Shown here piece after piece: positions 1 through 10,436 of a stretch of DNA of 29,722 bases; the first letter of the stretch is position 1, and the number at the start of each line of letters is the position of its first letter. Made by a program: the position numbers and the translations under genes. The DNA lies in assembly GCA_024636405.1 (NCBI GenBank), contig JAGXHC010000262.1, positions 1 through 29,722 on the forward strand, read 5' to 3'. Source of the DNA: Sulfitobacter sp. (lineage in GTDB: Bacteria; Pseudomonadota; Alphaproteobacteria; Rhodobacterales; Rhodobacteraceae). The notes under the pieces are model-generated. The model was given only the letters and a program-made list of their open reading frames with translations, searched no databases and was not told the origin of the DNA.

Positions 1-392
1 ATCTGGTGGCCCGTCTGAAGGGACGCAACACGCCGATCAAATCAGCGCTGCTGGACCAGCGTATCGTTGCGGGACTGGGAAATATCTATGTCTGCGAGGC
101 ACTTTACCGGGCGCGCATCAGTCCCGCGCGCAAGGCCGGCCACATATCGGCGGCACGCATTGCCGCGCTGGTGCCGATTATTCGCGATGTGCTGACCGAG
201 GCAATTGAGGCGGGGGGATCATCCTTGCGCGACTTCCGGCAGGCAGACGGTGAACTGGGTTATTTCCAGCACCGCTTTGATGTTTACGGACGCGAGAATC
301 AGCCCTGCCGCACGCCCGGTTGCACGGCGCAGATCAGCAGAATCGTGCAGGCCGGTCGTTCGTCGTTCTACTGTGCGCAATGTCAAAGATAG
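1..392 (+). CDS. mutM: Formamidopyrimidine-DNA glycosylase, C-terminal part (left edge cuts the gene)
   Basis: This is the C-terminal 130 or so residues of Fpg/MutM, the base-excision repair enzyme that removes 8-oxoguanine and formamidopyrimidines and nicks the abasic site. The reading frame is open to the left edge (first full codon at base 3), so the GTG at base 6 is not the real start; the catalytic N-terminus lies outside. Visible are the helix-two-turn-helix region ([19 protein letters not shown]), the HFDVYGR segment and a C-terminal zinc finger of the form Cys-x4-Cys-x16-Cys-x2-Cys, with the conserved GRSSFYC stretch whose Arg contacts the lesion in the family. The protein ends right after the last zinc cysteine pair, as usual. 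It precedes a crotonase by 64 bp on the same strand. The family call is very safe. Confidence 0.96.
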   Translation, partial: LVARLKGRNTPIKSALLDQRIVAGLGNIYVCEALYRARISPARKAGHISAARIAALVPIIRDVLTEAIEAGGSSLRDFRQADGELGYFQHRFDVYGRENQPCRTPGCTAQISRIVQAGRSSFYCAQCQR

Positions 393-456
393 CTTGAAAC
401 GGTATCGGTGCGTGGTATTCACGGTGTCCTGAGCGCAACAACAAAGAGCATCCTTC

Positions 457-1233
457 ATGGCTTATGAAACGATCATTCTGGACGTCGACAGCCATGTGGC
501 GCTGATCACGCTGAACCGGCCTGACGCGCTTAATGCGCTGAACGACCAATTGATGAGCGAGCTGGCCGACGCGCTGAAAGGCGCGCAGGATAACGAAAAG
601 GTCCGCTGCATCGTCATCACCGGTTCGGAAAAGGCTTTTGCCGCCGGCGCCGACATCGCGATGATGCGCGACAAAAGTTTCGTTGATGCCTTTGCAGGCG
701 ATCTGTTCACCCCGGAAACGGATCAGATCATGCGCATTCGCAAACCGATCATCGCTGCCGTATCTGGTTATGCTTTGGGTGGGGGGTGTGAGCTGGCGAT
801 GATGTGCGATTTCATCATCTGCTCTGAAACCGCCAAGTTCGGCCAGCCGGAAATCAATCTGGGCGTGGTTGCGGGCATTGGCGGCACCCAGCGCCTCACA
901 CGCCTGGTGGGCAAGTCCAAGGCGATGGACATGAACCTGACCGGACGCTTCATGGATGCCACGGAGGCAGAGCGATCGGGTCTGGTCAGCCGGGTCGTGC
1001 CGGTCAAGAAGTTGATGGAAGAGGCAATGAGCGCAGCAGGCAAGATCGCCGAGAAATCAATGATTTCGACGATGGTGGTCAAGGAGGCTGTTAACCGCGC
1101 CTACGAAGTGCCGCTGCGCGAGGGGCTGTTGTTTGAACGGCGGATGTTCCATGCCCTGTTCGCGACCGAAGATCAAAAGGAAGGCATGTCTGCCTTTCTG
1201 GAAAAGCGCGAAGCGCAGTTCCGCGACAAGTAG
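457..1233 (+). CDS. Enoyl-CoA hydratase (crotonase family)
   Basis: A 258-residue crotonase-fold protein, the normal length of a short-chain enoyl-CoA hydratase (ECHS1/EchA type), which adds water across the 2,3 double bond of enoyl-CoA in beta-oxidation or amino-acid breakdown. The oxyanion-hole segments are KAFAAGADI (residues 59-67) and [13 protein letters not shown] (106-118). Both catalytic glutamates of true hydratases are present, Glu112 in GGGCE and Glu132 in FGQPE, exactly 20 residues apart as in the mitochondrial enzyme. The motif [20 protein letters not shown] follows. Possession of both glutamates argues for a hydratase rather than an isomerase or dehalogenase. Its position between mutM and rpsT is usual in Rhodobacteraceae. 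Physiological substrate chain length cannot be read from the sequence. Confidence 0.95.
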   Translation: MAYETIILDVDSHVALITLNRPDALNALNDQLMSELADALKGAQDNEKVRCIVITGSEKAFAAGADIAMMRDKSFVDAFAGDLFTPETDQIMRIRKPIIAAVSGYALGGGCELAMMCDFIICSETAKFGQPEINLGVVAGIGGTQRLTRLVGKSKAMDMNLTGRFMDATEAERSGLVSRVVPVKKLMEEAMSAAGKIAEKSMISTMVVKEAVNRAYEVPLREGLLFERRMFHALFATEDQKEGMSAFLEKREAQFRDK

Positions 1234-1259
1234 CTGGATACCGGCCCGGATTTACGGGT

Positions 1260-1288
1260 TTGCAAAGGGCGGTCGCCTGCAGTATAGG
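1260..1288 (+). promoter_or_regulatory. Possible rpsT promoter
   Basis: TTGCAA (1260-1265) and TATAGG (1283-1288) are separated by 17 bp in the 172-bp gap before rpsT. Both elements match the housekeeping consensus only partly, and the leader would be more than 100 nt, so this is a weak candidate. Confidence 0.25.
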
Positions 1289-1405
1289 CGGCTCCATACA
1301 TGCGCGTGCAGCCCGCTCTGGCTAGAATCACCTTACCGGTTTTCCGGTCCGGGTTTGGCATCACGCTATCACAACGCAATGCACTGAACCTGAAGGCTGA
1401 TCCTC

Positions 1406-1669
1406 ATGGCAAATACCCCACAAGCAAAGAAACGCGCACGTCAGAACGAAGCGCGTTTTCAGATCAACAAAGCGCGTCGTTCGCGCATCCGCACCTATCT
1501 GCGCAAAGTCGAAGAAGCGATTGCTTCGGGCGACAAGGACGCAGCGACGACAGCCCTCAAGGTTGCACAGCCTGAGCTGATGCGCGGCGTCACAAAGGGT
1601 GTTTTCCACAAGAACACTGCATCGCGGAAAATGTCCCGTCTTGCAGCGCGGGTTAAAACCCTGGGTTGA
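1406..1669 (+). CDS. rpsT: 30S ribosomal protein S20
   Basis: An 87-residue, strongly basic protein beginning [15 protein letters not shown] and containing [14 protein letters not shown] near the C-terminus, both hallmarks of S20, which binds 16S rRNA in the body of the small subunit. Length is standard for the family. The ATG is preceded by GAAGG about 10 bp upstream, an acceptable but not strong ribosome binding site. It is monocistronic: a 172-bp gap precedes it and an intrinsic terminator follows 33 bp after the stop codon. In E. coli rpsT is subject to translational autocontrol; nothing here proves or excludes that. Confidence 0.98.
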   Translation: MANTPQAKKRARQNEARFQINKARRSRIRTYLRKVEEAIASGDKDAATTALKVAQPELMRGVTKGVFHKNTASRKMSRLAARVKTLG

Positions 1670-1702
1670 ACTTTTGAGAATCACCTAAACTGTAAAAAAC
1701 AG

Positions 1703-1729
1703 GGCGTCGCGTTGCGGCGCCTCTTTTTG
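1703..1729 (+). terminator. Intrinsic terminator of rpsT
   Basis: GGCGTCGC (1703-1710) pairs with GCGGCGCC (1714-1721) through a GTT loop, with one G-T wobble, and is followed by TCTTTTTG. A GC-rich stem plus a T-run 33 bp after the rpsT stop codon is a classic rho-independent terminator and separates rpsT from the dnaA leader. Confidence 0.85.
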
Positions 1730-2197
1730 TTGAGGTATGGCCGATTTGCTGCGCCAGAGATTCTTTTCCCGGAAAGCACGAGTCAAGTTGGAAGATGTAT
1801 TGAAGCACACCCATCCTCCTTGCTACGACTGTCTTGCGATTCATGTCGCATGGGGGGACAGGCCCTGCGGATCAAAGCGCGCCCACTTGGCGCATACCTG
1901 ATCCAAGGGGATGTGCAGGAACGGGTTTGTTCACTTTCCTGCAAGTCTGCGAATGTTGCTGCCAGCACGTTTGCCCTGTCGTTAAGTTGTGAGCGGACGG
2001 AACTGTCCGGCTATGTTTGGCGCCTGTCTGGTGCGCCGGCGTGCCGGTCGGTCCAATAAGTAAATGTCCGAAAAGACAAGCGGCCGGTTTCCCGATGGGA
2101 CCGGGCAGGTCGGCTGTTGTCTTTTTGAATAAGCGATCGTGTGTGCCGGATATCCGCCCGGCATTGCACGCAAGATATTGGGGACCAAAGGGCGCAT
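1730..2197. other. Long non-coding leader upstream of dnaA
   Basis: About 470 bp between the rpsT terminator and the dnaA ATG hold no credible gene; the open frames here are short and lack ribosome binding sites. I looked for DnaA boxes (TTATCCACA and close variants on both strands) and found none better than 6 of 9, so the stretch cannot be called an origin by eye. It does contain a two-level stem-loop (2071-2125, separate entry) and a small dyad GCAGGA (1915-1920) / TCCTGC (1937-1942). A promoter for dnaA must lie here, but I could not place it with confidence; TTGAAT (2125-2130) plus GATATC (2149-2154) is a poor match. Confidence 0.6.
2071..2125 (+). promoter_or_regulatory. Two-level stem-loop in the dnaA leader
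   Basis: AAAAGACAA (2071-2079) is the exact reverse complement of TTGTCTTTT (2117-2125). Between them sits a second hairpin, CCGGT-TT-CCC (2084-2093) against GGGACCGG (2097-2104) with a GAT loop and a two-base bulge. The structure ends 72 bp before the dnaA start codon. It could act as an attenuator, a terminator-like element with its T-run as the right arm, or a protein-binding dyad. The pairing is seen directly; the role is unknown. Confidence 0.5.
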
Positions 2198-3574
2198 ATG
2201 ACACAGGATCAATGGGGCAGCATACGACAGCGGTTATTAAAGACTGTCGGGCAAAACAATTTCACAACCTGGATCGAGCCGCTTGCGCCCGGGAGTGTTT
2301 CAGACGGTGTGGTGACCCTCTATGTCCCGACGAATTTCTTTGGCAATTATGTCAGCCAGAATTTTTCGGATCTGATCCTGCATGAGATCAGGACTGACAA
2401 TCCCGCGGTCAGCCGTCTGAATTTTTCGCTCGCGCCGCAGCAGGCCAATGCGCCTGACAAACCTGCCCCGGTCGCACGTCGTACAAATTCGGTTCAGAAC
2501 AGCACTGCACAGAGACAGGCTGCCGCGAACCCGCTGAACACAGCGCCGCTTGATCCCCGGTTCAGCTTTGACAACTTTGTTGTGGGCAAACCGAACGAGC
2601 TGGCCCATGCCGCAGCGCGCCGTGTGGCCGAAGGTGGTCCGGTGACGTTCAATCCGCTGTTCCTTTATGGCGGCGTCGGGCTGGGCAAGACGCACCTGAT
2701 GCACGCGATTGCCCAAGAGCTTCGGCTGCGTAAGCCTCAGATGAATGTGCTTTATCTGTCGGCCGAGCAGTTCATGTACCGTTTCGTCCAAGCGCTGCGG
2801 GACCGCAAAATGATGGATTTCAAGGAAATTTTCCGCTCTGTCGATGTGCTGATGGTCGATGACGTTCAGTTCATCGCCGGCAAGGACAGCACGCAGGAAG
2901 AGTTCTTTCATACCTTCAATGCGCTGGTTGATCAGCACAAGCAGATCATCATCTCGGCGGATCGCGCGCCGGGTGAGATCAAGGATCTTGAGGACCGTGT
3001 GAAATCGCGTTTGCAATGTGGTCTGGTCGTGGACCTGCACCCGACAGATTACGAACTTCGGCTGGGCATTCTGCAAAGCAAGGTCGAGGTACAGCGTCAG
3101 ACCTATCCCGGTCTTGAGGTTGAACATGGCGTGCTGGAATTTCTGGCGCTGCGCATCACCAGCAACGTGCGCGTTCTGGAAGGCGCGTTGACGCGGCTGT
3201 TTGCCTTTGCGTCACTTGTCGGTCGCGAGATCAACATGGAACTTACGCAGGACTGTCTGGCAGATGTGCTGCGGGCATCCGAGCGCAAGGTGTCCGTTGA
3301 GGAAATCCAGCGCAAGGTCAGTGAACATTACAACATCCGTCTGAGCGATATGATTGGCCCCAAACGTCTGCGCAGCTATGCGCGGCCACGTCAGGTGGCG
3401 ATGTACCTGTGCAAACGCATGACCAGCCGGTCTTTGCCAGAGATCGGTCGCCGGTTCGGCGGGCGTGATCATACCACGGTCATGCACGGGGTGCGCCGCA
3501 TCGAAGAGCTGAAACAGAGCGACGGTCAGATTGCGGAAGATCTTGAATTGCTGCAACGCGCACTGGAAGCCTGA
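2198..3574 (+). CDS. dnaA: Chromosomal replication initiator protein DnaA
   Basis: A 458-residue DnaA, the AAA+ ATPase that opens the replication origin. I chose the ATG at 2198 (MTQDQWGSIRQRL) because the family starts at this domain I sequence; the frame is open to 2141 but the extra 19 residues look non-native. Domain I (about 1-75) contains the NNFTTWIEPL segment. A Gln/Ala/Pro-rich linker (about 78-118) is domain II. Domain III carries Walker A GGVGLGKT (158-165), Walker B VLMVDD (217-222), the arginine-finger region LEDRVKSRL and sensor 2 NVRVLEGAL. Domain IV has the DNA-binding signature GRDHTTVMHG (422-431). All key residues are present. It is followed after 134 bp by dnaN on the same strand. 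Confidence 0.98.
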   Translation: MTQDQWGSIRQRLLKTVGQNNFTTWIEPLAPGSVSDGVVTLYVPTNFFGNYVSQNFSDLILHEIRTDNPAVSRLNFSLAPQQANAPDKPAPVARRTNSVQNSTAQRQAAANPLNTAPLDPRFSFDNFVVGKPNELAHAAARRVAEGGPVTFNPLFLYGGVGLGKTHLMHAIAQELRLRKPQMNVLYLSAEQFMYRFVQALRDRKMMDFKEIFRSVDVLMVDDVQFIAGKDSTQEEFFHTFNALVDQHKQIIISADRAPGEIKDLEDRVKSRLQCGLVVDLHPTDYELRLGILQSKVEVQRQTYPGLEVEHGVLEFLALRITSNVRVLEGALTRLFAFASLVGREINMELTQDCLADVLRASERKVSVEEIQRKVSEHYNIRLSDMIGPKRLRSYARPRQVAMYLCKRMTSRSLPEIGRRFGGRDHTTVMHGVRRIEELKQSDGQIAEDLELLQRALEA

Positions 3575-3675
3575 CACATCGGCACGCGGGTTCCGAAGCG
3601 AAGCCCTTGACGGGACAGCGTTTCCCCCCGACAACTCAACAAAGGTCTTGTGAAAGCGTCGGAACCGGGTAATTT

Positions 3676-3706
3676 GCCTCTCCCGGCTGTTCCGAGGGGA
3701 GAAGGC
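3676..3706 (+). promoter_or_regulatory. Hairpin that buries the dnaN ribosome binding site
   Basis: GCCTCTCCC (3676-3684) pairs with GGGAG-A-AGGC (3697-3706): nine base pairs with one bulged A and a 12-nt loop. The right arm is the dnaN Shine-Dalgarno sequence (GGGGAGAAGG, 3696-3705), and the ATG follows at 3709. If it forms in the mRNA it would occlude the ribosome binding site. Confidence 0.5.
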
Positions 3707-3708
3707 AC

Positions 3709-4827
3709 ATGAAATTCAGCATCGAACGCGCGGCCCTGCTGAAGGCCGTTTCTCAGGCACAGTCGGTGGTGGAGCGGCGCAACACCATTCCGATCCTCGC
3801 GAACGTGCTGATCGAAGCCGAAGGCAGTGACGTGTCGTTCCGTGCAACTGACCTTGATATCGAGGTGGTGGACAAAGTCGGCGCGCAGGTCGAACGTGCC
3901 GGGGCGACAACGGTGTCCGCGACCATGCTGCACGAGATTGTGCGCAAACTGCCTGACGGGGCGCTGATCAACCTGACATCTGACAATGCAGCGGGTCGTC
4001 TTACGGTAGAGGCTGGACGATCCAACTTTTCGCTCGCGACATTGCCGCGAGAAGACTTTCCTGTGATGGCATCGTCTGAATATACATCAAACTTCAGCGC
4101 GCCCGCCCCGGTGTTGCGGCGGTTGTTCGACAAGTCCAAATTTGCGATCTCCACTGAAGAAACCCGGTATTACCTTAATGGTGTCTATATGCACATCTCC
4201 GAATCGGAGGGTGGCAAGGTGTTGCGCTGCGTGGCAACAGATGGTCACCGTCTGGCACGTATTGACGCCGAGATGCCTGAAGGGGCTGCCGACATGCCCG
4301 GTGTTATCGTGCCGCGCAAAACTGTGGGCGAGCTTCGCAAGCTTCTGGATGATGACGACATGAAAATCGCGGTTTCCGTATCAGAAACCAAGATCCGCTT
4401 TGCCACGCCGGAGATCACGCTGACTTCCAAGGTGATTGACGGAACATTCCCCGACTACACCCGCGTCATTCCACAGGGCAATACCCGGAAAATGGAGGTC
4501 GACGCCGCGGATTTTGCGCGCGCCGTGGACCGTGTGGCAACCGTCAGTTCAGAACGGTCGCGGGCCGTGAAGCTGCAACTTGACGAAGACCGGTTGATCC
4601 TGTCGGTAAATGCACCGGACAGTGGTGCCGCTGAAGAAGAATTGGCTGTGGCCTATTCCGACGAACGGCTGGAGATCGGCTTTAACGCCAAATACCTGCT
4701 GGAAATCGCGTCGCAAGTGGACCGGGAAAACGCAGTGTTCCTTTTCAACTCATCCGGAGATCCGACGTTGATGCGCGAAGGCAATGACACGTCTGCCGTC
4801 TATGTCGTCATGCCGATGCGTGTCTGA
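3709..4827 (+). CDS. dnaN: DNA polymerase III beta subunit (sliding clamp)
   Basis: A 372-residue DnaN, the ring-shaped clamp that tethers DNA polymerase III and other partners to DNA. The start MKFSIERAALLKAVSQAQSV, the segment RNTIPILANVLIEA (residues 24-37), ATDGHRLARI and the C-terminal YVVMPMRV are all typical; the last residues line the partner-binding pocket. Length is standard for three clamp domains. The ATG at 3709 has a strong Shine-Dalgarno sequence (GGGGAGAAGG) that can be sequestered in a hairpin (3676-3706). An 8-bp inverted repeat, GGTTCCGA (3589-3596) and TCGGAACC (3659-3666), brackets the upstream gap. The gene sits in the conserved dnaA-dnaN-recF order. Confidence 0.98.
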   Translation: MKFSIERAALLKAVSQAQSVVERRNTIPILANVLIEAEGSDVSFRATDLDIEVVDKVGAQVERAGATTVSATMLHEIVRKLPDGALINLTSDNAAGRLTVEAGRSNFSLATLPREDFPVMASSEYTSNFSAPAPVLRRLFDKSKFAISTEETRYYLNGVYMHISESEGGKVLRCVATDGHRLARIDAEMPEGAADMPGVIVPRKTVGELRKLLDDDDMKIAVSVSETKIRFATPEITLTSKVIDGTFPDYTRVIPQGNTRKMEVDAADFARAVDRVATVSSERSRAVKLQLDEDRLILSVNAPDSGAAEEELAVAYSDERLEIGFNAKYLLEIASQVDRENAVFLFNSSGDPTLMREGNDTSAVYVVMPMRV

Positions 4828-4883
4828 GGACACCGACATTTCCCAAAGACCCAGACCGCCTTCTTATTTAGATAACGATCCGC

Positions 4884-5981
4884 ATGGGTAGTCTCTATCT
4901 CTCGCGGCTGACGCTGTCGCATTTTCGGTCGCATCGACGCGCGGTCATCGACTGCGATGACCGCTCGGTTGCGATATACGGTGACAACGGTGCCGGAAAA
5001 ACCAACATCATTGAGGCGCTGTCGCTTCTGTCTCCGGGGCGTGGCCTGCGTCGCGCCAGCGCTGAGGACATGACACGCCGCCCCGAAGCTGTGGGGTGGA
5101 AAATGACGGCGGTCCTGCACGCCATGCACCAAACCCACGAGATCGAAGTCTGGTCTGAGGGTGGCGCGTCCCGGCAGGTTCGTATCGACGGCAAGGCGGC
5201 GCCGCAGACGACACTGGGGCGCATTGCGCGGGTCTTATGGCTGATACCGGCGATGGACAGGCTCTGGATTGAGGGCGCGGATGGTCGGCGGCGGTTTTTG
5301 GACCGTGTGACGCTCAGTTTTTTGCCAGATCATGCCGAACTGTCGCTGAGCTATGAAAAGGCGATGCGCGAACGCAATCGGCTGCTCAAGGACATGGTGC
5401 GAGAGCCATCGTGGTATGCCGCACTTGAGGCCCGCATGGCCGAGGCCGGCGCACAGATCCACGCCAACCGGCTGCACGCGCTGGAGGCGCTCGCCACAGC
5501 ACAGGCAGAAGCGAAAACGTCCTTTCCCACCGCAACGCTGGAGCTTGTCTGCGACATGCCTGTGCAGACGGATACCCTGCGTGCCGCGCTGTCGGACAAC
5601 CGCGGGCGTGATCTGGCGGCAGGCAGGACGCTTATCGGGCCGCACCGGGCCGAACTGCACGGCGTCTATGCGGCCAAGGGCGTGGCCGCGCGGGATTGTT
5701 CCACCGGCGAACAAAAGGCGCTGCTGGTATCGCTGATCCTCGCCAATGCGCGCGCCATCGCGGCCGACTTTGGCGCCCCACCACTGGTGCTGCTGGACGA
5801 AGTTGCGGCACACCTGGATGCCACAAGACGCGCAGCACTTTATGATGAGTTGGACGCCCTGGGCGCACAAGCTTGGATGACAGGCACGGGGCCTGAGCTT
5901 TTTGCCGAACTTGGCGACCGCACGCAGCGGCTTGAAGTTTCTGATGCTGCCGGAGATTCAGCCGTAAGGACGATCAATTGA
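4884..5981 (+). CDS. recF: DNA replication and repair protein RecF
   Basis: A 365-residue SMC/ABC-type ATPase that loads RecA at single-strand gaps together with RecO and RecR. Walker A is GDNGAGKT (residues 33-40). The ABC signature is in CSTGEQKALL (272-281), and Walker B is LVLLDE (301-306) followed by AAHLDATRR. It starts at ATG 4884 (MGSLYLSRLTLSHFRSH), which aligns with the family start, although the ribosome binding site is weak, so translation may depend on coupling with dnaN 56 bp upstream. The TGA stop overlaps the TTG start of the next gene, so the exporter is probably translated from the same message. Confidence 0.97.
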   Translation: MGSLYLSRLTLSHFRSHRRAVIDCDDRSVAIYGDNGAGKTNIIEALSLLSPGRGLRRASAEDMTRRPEAVGWKMTAVLHAMHQTHEIEVWSEGGASRQVRIDGKAAPQTTLGRIARVLWLIPAMDRLWIEGADGRRRFLDRVTLSFLPDHAELSLSYEKAMRERNRLLKDMVREPSWYAALEARMAEAGAQIHANRLHALEALATAQAEAKTSFPTATLELVCDMPVQTDTLRAALSDNRGRDLAAGRTLIGPHRAELHGVYAAKGVAARDCSTGEQKALLVSLILANARAIAADFGAPPLVLLDEVAAHLDATRRAALYDELDALGAQAWMTGTGPELFAELGDRTQRLEVSDAAGDSAVRTIN

Positions 5982-6595
5982 CCATTTCGGCCCCTGACCT
6001 GTTGCTTTATTGCGGCGCTCTTGTCGTTCTTTTCCTCACACCGGGGCCAGTGTGGCTGGCGATGATGGCACGCGCACTGTCGGGCGGATTTCGCGCGGTA
6101 TGGCCGCTGGCGGTGGGCGTGTCTATCGGTGACATGTTGTGGCCGCTGGTGGCGGTGCTGGGCATTGCCTGGATCCTGTCAGTTTTTGATATTTTCATGG
6201 CGGTTCTGCGCTGGGTCGCTTGCGGCGTCTTCATCGCGATGGGTGCTGCGTTGATCCACCAAGCCAGCGCCAAGATCAGCACAAACAGTCGGCTGACCCG
6301 TCCCGGCATGTGGCCGGGTTTTCTGGCCGGACTGGTGGCAATTCTGGGCAATCCAAAAGCGGTCCTTTTCTACATGGGTGTGTTGCCGGGCTTTTTTGAT
6401 CTGCGGGTTGTGACAGCGGCAGATGTGATTGCCATCGTCGCTGTTTCCGTTGCAATCCCGCTGGTGGGAAACCTGCTGCTGGCTGGCTTTGTCGGCCATA
6501 TCAGAGGTTTTATGACCTCTCCCGGAACGCTGCGGCGGATCAATCTGGTCTCTGGTGGACTACTGATTGCAGTTGGGTTGCTGATCCCCCTGCTG

Positions 6596-6598
<3 letters not shown>
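5978..6598 (+). CDS. LysE/RhtB-family amino-acid exporter
   Basis: A 206-residue integral membrane protein with about six hydrophobic segments, typical of the LysE superfamily of amino-acid or homoserine-lactone exporters. The N-terminal family motif is seen as LFLTPGPVWLAMMARAL followed by a glycine-rich stretch (AVGVSIGDMLWPL), and a second diagnostic segment is ILGNPKAVLFYMGVLPGFF. The start is a TTG (5978) that overlaps the recF stop codon (TTGA), indicating translational coupling. The substrate cannot be deduced. The stop codon is the first base triplet of a palindrome leading into the gyrB promoter. The gene between recF and gyrB has no obvious replication role and is probably a passenger in this conserved block. 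Confidence 0.88.
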
Positions 6599-9091
<2,493 letters not shown>

Positions 9092-9316
9092 TGGAGTGTA
9101 GGGAAGCGGGTATTTTTTCGCGTCGCGCATAACTTTGCGCGTCGCTGATGGGACCTGAAATGCTGAAACCGAATTTTTCAATACCTTACATGATATTAAC
9201 GTTCAACAAACGGTGGCTTTAGGGCGCTCCATGCAGAAGCAGCAATCGGCGGCTTTGAAATTATTTGCCGAATATTGCATTGATTGACTGTTTATGGAGA
9301 CGGGCCAGACACAGGA

Positions 9317-9330
9317 TGGAAACGTTTCCA
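9317..9330. promoter_or_regulatory. Orphan LacI/GalR-type operator
   Basis: TGGAAACGTTTCCA is a perfect 14-bp palindrome with a central CG, the form recognised by LacI/GalR-family repressors (compare the CcpA cre consensus TGNAANCGNTTNCA). No LacI-family regulator or sugar-transport gene lies in the window, and the next downstream frame is a broken ChrB-like fragment. It is therefore either a relic promoter or controls something not recognised. Confidence 0.5.
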
Positions 9331-9359
9331 TTGAGATGTTACGGCCGTTACATAATTGA

Positions 9360-9611
9360 TACGTCATCGAAAACATTTCATGGTTACTGCTCACCTATAA
9401 GGTTCCCCCTGAACCCGCCGCCAAACGGGTAGCCCTTTGGCGCAAGCTGAAGGGGATGGGGGTGGCCTATCTTCAGAACGGGGTCTGTCTTCTGCCCAAA
9501 ACAGACGATTACATTCGCCGCCTCACGACAATGCTTGAATGGTCCACAGCAGGCCCCGCCGTCGGGGCTGCCTTTCTGGCCTCGAAAATTATCTACTTAT
9601 CAGCCGATTAA
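9360..9611 (+). pseudogene. ChrB-like N-terminal domain fragment
   Basis: In the frame that begins after the TGA at 9357, the translation contains WLLLTYKVPPEPAAKR, ALWRKLKGMG and AYLQNGVCLLPKTDD. That pattern is characteristic of the N-terminal domain of ChrB-type proteins, which are associated with chromate resistance and chromate-responsive control. There is no ATG, GTG or TTG at the expected start: an ATT (9375) stands two codons before the first Trp (ATT-TCA-TGG), where family members start with Met. The reading frame ends at TAA 9609 after about 80 codons, far short of the family. No chrA transporter is nearby. I read this as a decayed fragment, not an expressed gene. The family assignment is from memory of the motif and should be searched. 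Confidence 0.55.
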
Positions 9612-9779
9612 GTAGTCTCGGACCTCGGCGGCTTACAATGGCAAATGCCTACATTCTGTACTTGGCGGGCAACCATCTGCCGTGGTTCATTGGCAGAGAA
9701 ATTAACGGCCAGCAGTTGAACAGAGTAGTTGAAAAAGCGCCAGATCCTGTCCAACAGATGCGGCAAAGCTCGGCAGCGC

Positions 9780-10436
9780 TCAGGTCAACCGAGTAGCACT
9801 GTTACGCCGTACGTTCGGTGCGTCTGCAAACTCGTGCACTAGGGTATCAAGAACCAATTCTATCTTTACCACTGCCTGGGGCCGGGTTTTCATGCCACGC
9901 AGTTCGCGGGCCAGCGCAGATCCCTTTGTTGTGACTTTATCCGCGAGGATCAGCAGGGTCATTTCGCGCAAGCGGTGCAACACATGATCCGCAGCGTCAG
10001 GTTCCATGCCCACAAAAAGTCCCTCGGGAACAGCGCACTGAGCCAGAATGTCCTTTAGCAAGGGTCCGTGCTTTGATGTTTCTGCCCGTGCAAGGCAGAC
10101 ATCCATCGCCTCCGCAATTCCGCTATGAAATTCTTGCAGCGGGCAGTAGGCCGTCTGTGACGAAAAACCGAGGTATCGGTCAAAGGAAAGAAGCCCGGTG
10201 TCACCGGACCCATATTTAATCACAAGCCCGTCAAGGGCCAATTCGATGCGCCTAAATGTGCCTAGGGCATTGTGGAGGCTGATGGATGCTTCGAACAAGA
10301 CCAGTTGCACCAGATCCTTTGGCGGCATCTCGCAGGATATACGCGAGATGCCATGCTGGCGCGCGCCTTTGTAGCTGAGCGAGAGGCGCGCGCTGCCATC
10401 ATTCCGCAAATCTATGGTGAAATTTCTTGCTGACAT
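9780..10436 (-). CDS. Hypothetical protein, 218 aa, unrecognised
   Basis: I do not recognise this protein. It starts MSARNFTIDLRNDGSARLSL and has a C-terminal half rich in helical, charged segments (DHVLHRLREMTLLILADKV). It lacks a signal peptide, transmembrane segments or an obvious catalytic motif, so it is probably a soluble cytoplasmic protein. Codon use looks like that of its neighbours, which supports a real gene. The ATG at 10436 has GGAAGG about 14 bp upstream, longer than ideal, and a TGA lies in frame 36 bp upstream. A second frame (10399-10569) overlaps its beginning, so the true N-terminus might be longer if a frameshift separates the two. It is read on the same strand as the pqi operon but 227 bp beyond pqiC, and nothing ties it functionally to that operon. 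Confidence 0.6.
   Translation of the reverse strand: MSARNFTIDLRNDGSARLSLSYKGARQHGISRISCEMPPKDLVQLVLFEASISLHNALGTFRRIELALDGLVIKYGSGDTGLLSFDRYLGFSSQTAYCPLQEFHSGIAEAMDVCLARAETSKHGPLLKDILAQCAVPEGLFVGMEPDAADHVLHRLREMTLLILADKVTTKGSALARELRGMKTRPQAVVKIELVLDTLVHEFADAPNVRRNSATRLT

Larger units (their letters stand above)
9092..9779. other. Gene-poor, AT-richer scar region after gyrB
   Basis: Nearly 700 bp without an intact gene, noticeably more AT-rich than its surroundings. It holds a 6-bp hairpin CGCGCA (9124-9129) / TGCGCG (9136-9141) without a following T-run, so not a good terminator for gyrB. It also holds a perfect LacI-type palindrome (9317-9330) and a ChrB-like gene fragment (9360-9611). Bases 9634-9796 encode a 53-residue open frame beginning MANAYILYLAGNHLPW that I do not recognise and that has no ribosome binding site. 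The juxtaposition of unrelated remnants suggests past deletion or rearrangement. Confidence 0.55.

Noticed and set aside
1730..2197. Origin of replication (oriC) upstream of dnaA
   Set aside because: No DnaA box better than 6 of 9 was found on either strand and no AT-rich unwinding element stands out; gene context alone does not prove an origin here.
2141..2197. Longer dnaA start at 2141
   Set aside because: The extra 19 residues are cysteine- and arginine-rich and unlike DnaA; MTQDQWG at 2198 matches the family start.
9124..9141. Terminator for gyrB
   Set aside because: The hairpin is only six pairs and the T-run lies before it rather than after it on the plus strand.
9634..9796. Small protein MANAYILYLAG...
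   Set aside because: No ribosome binding site, no recognised similarity and it overlaps the stop of the opposite-strand gene; probably chance or a remnant.
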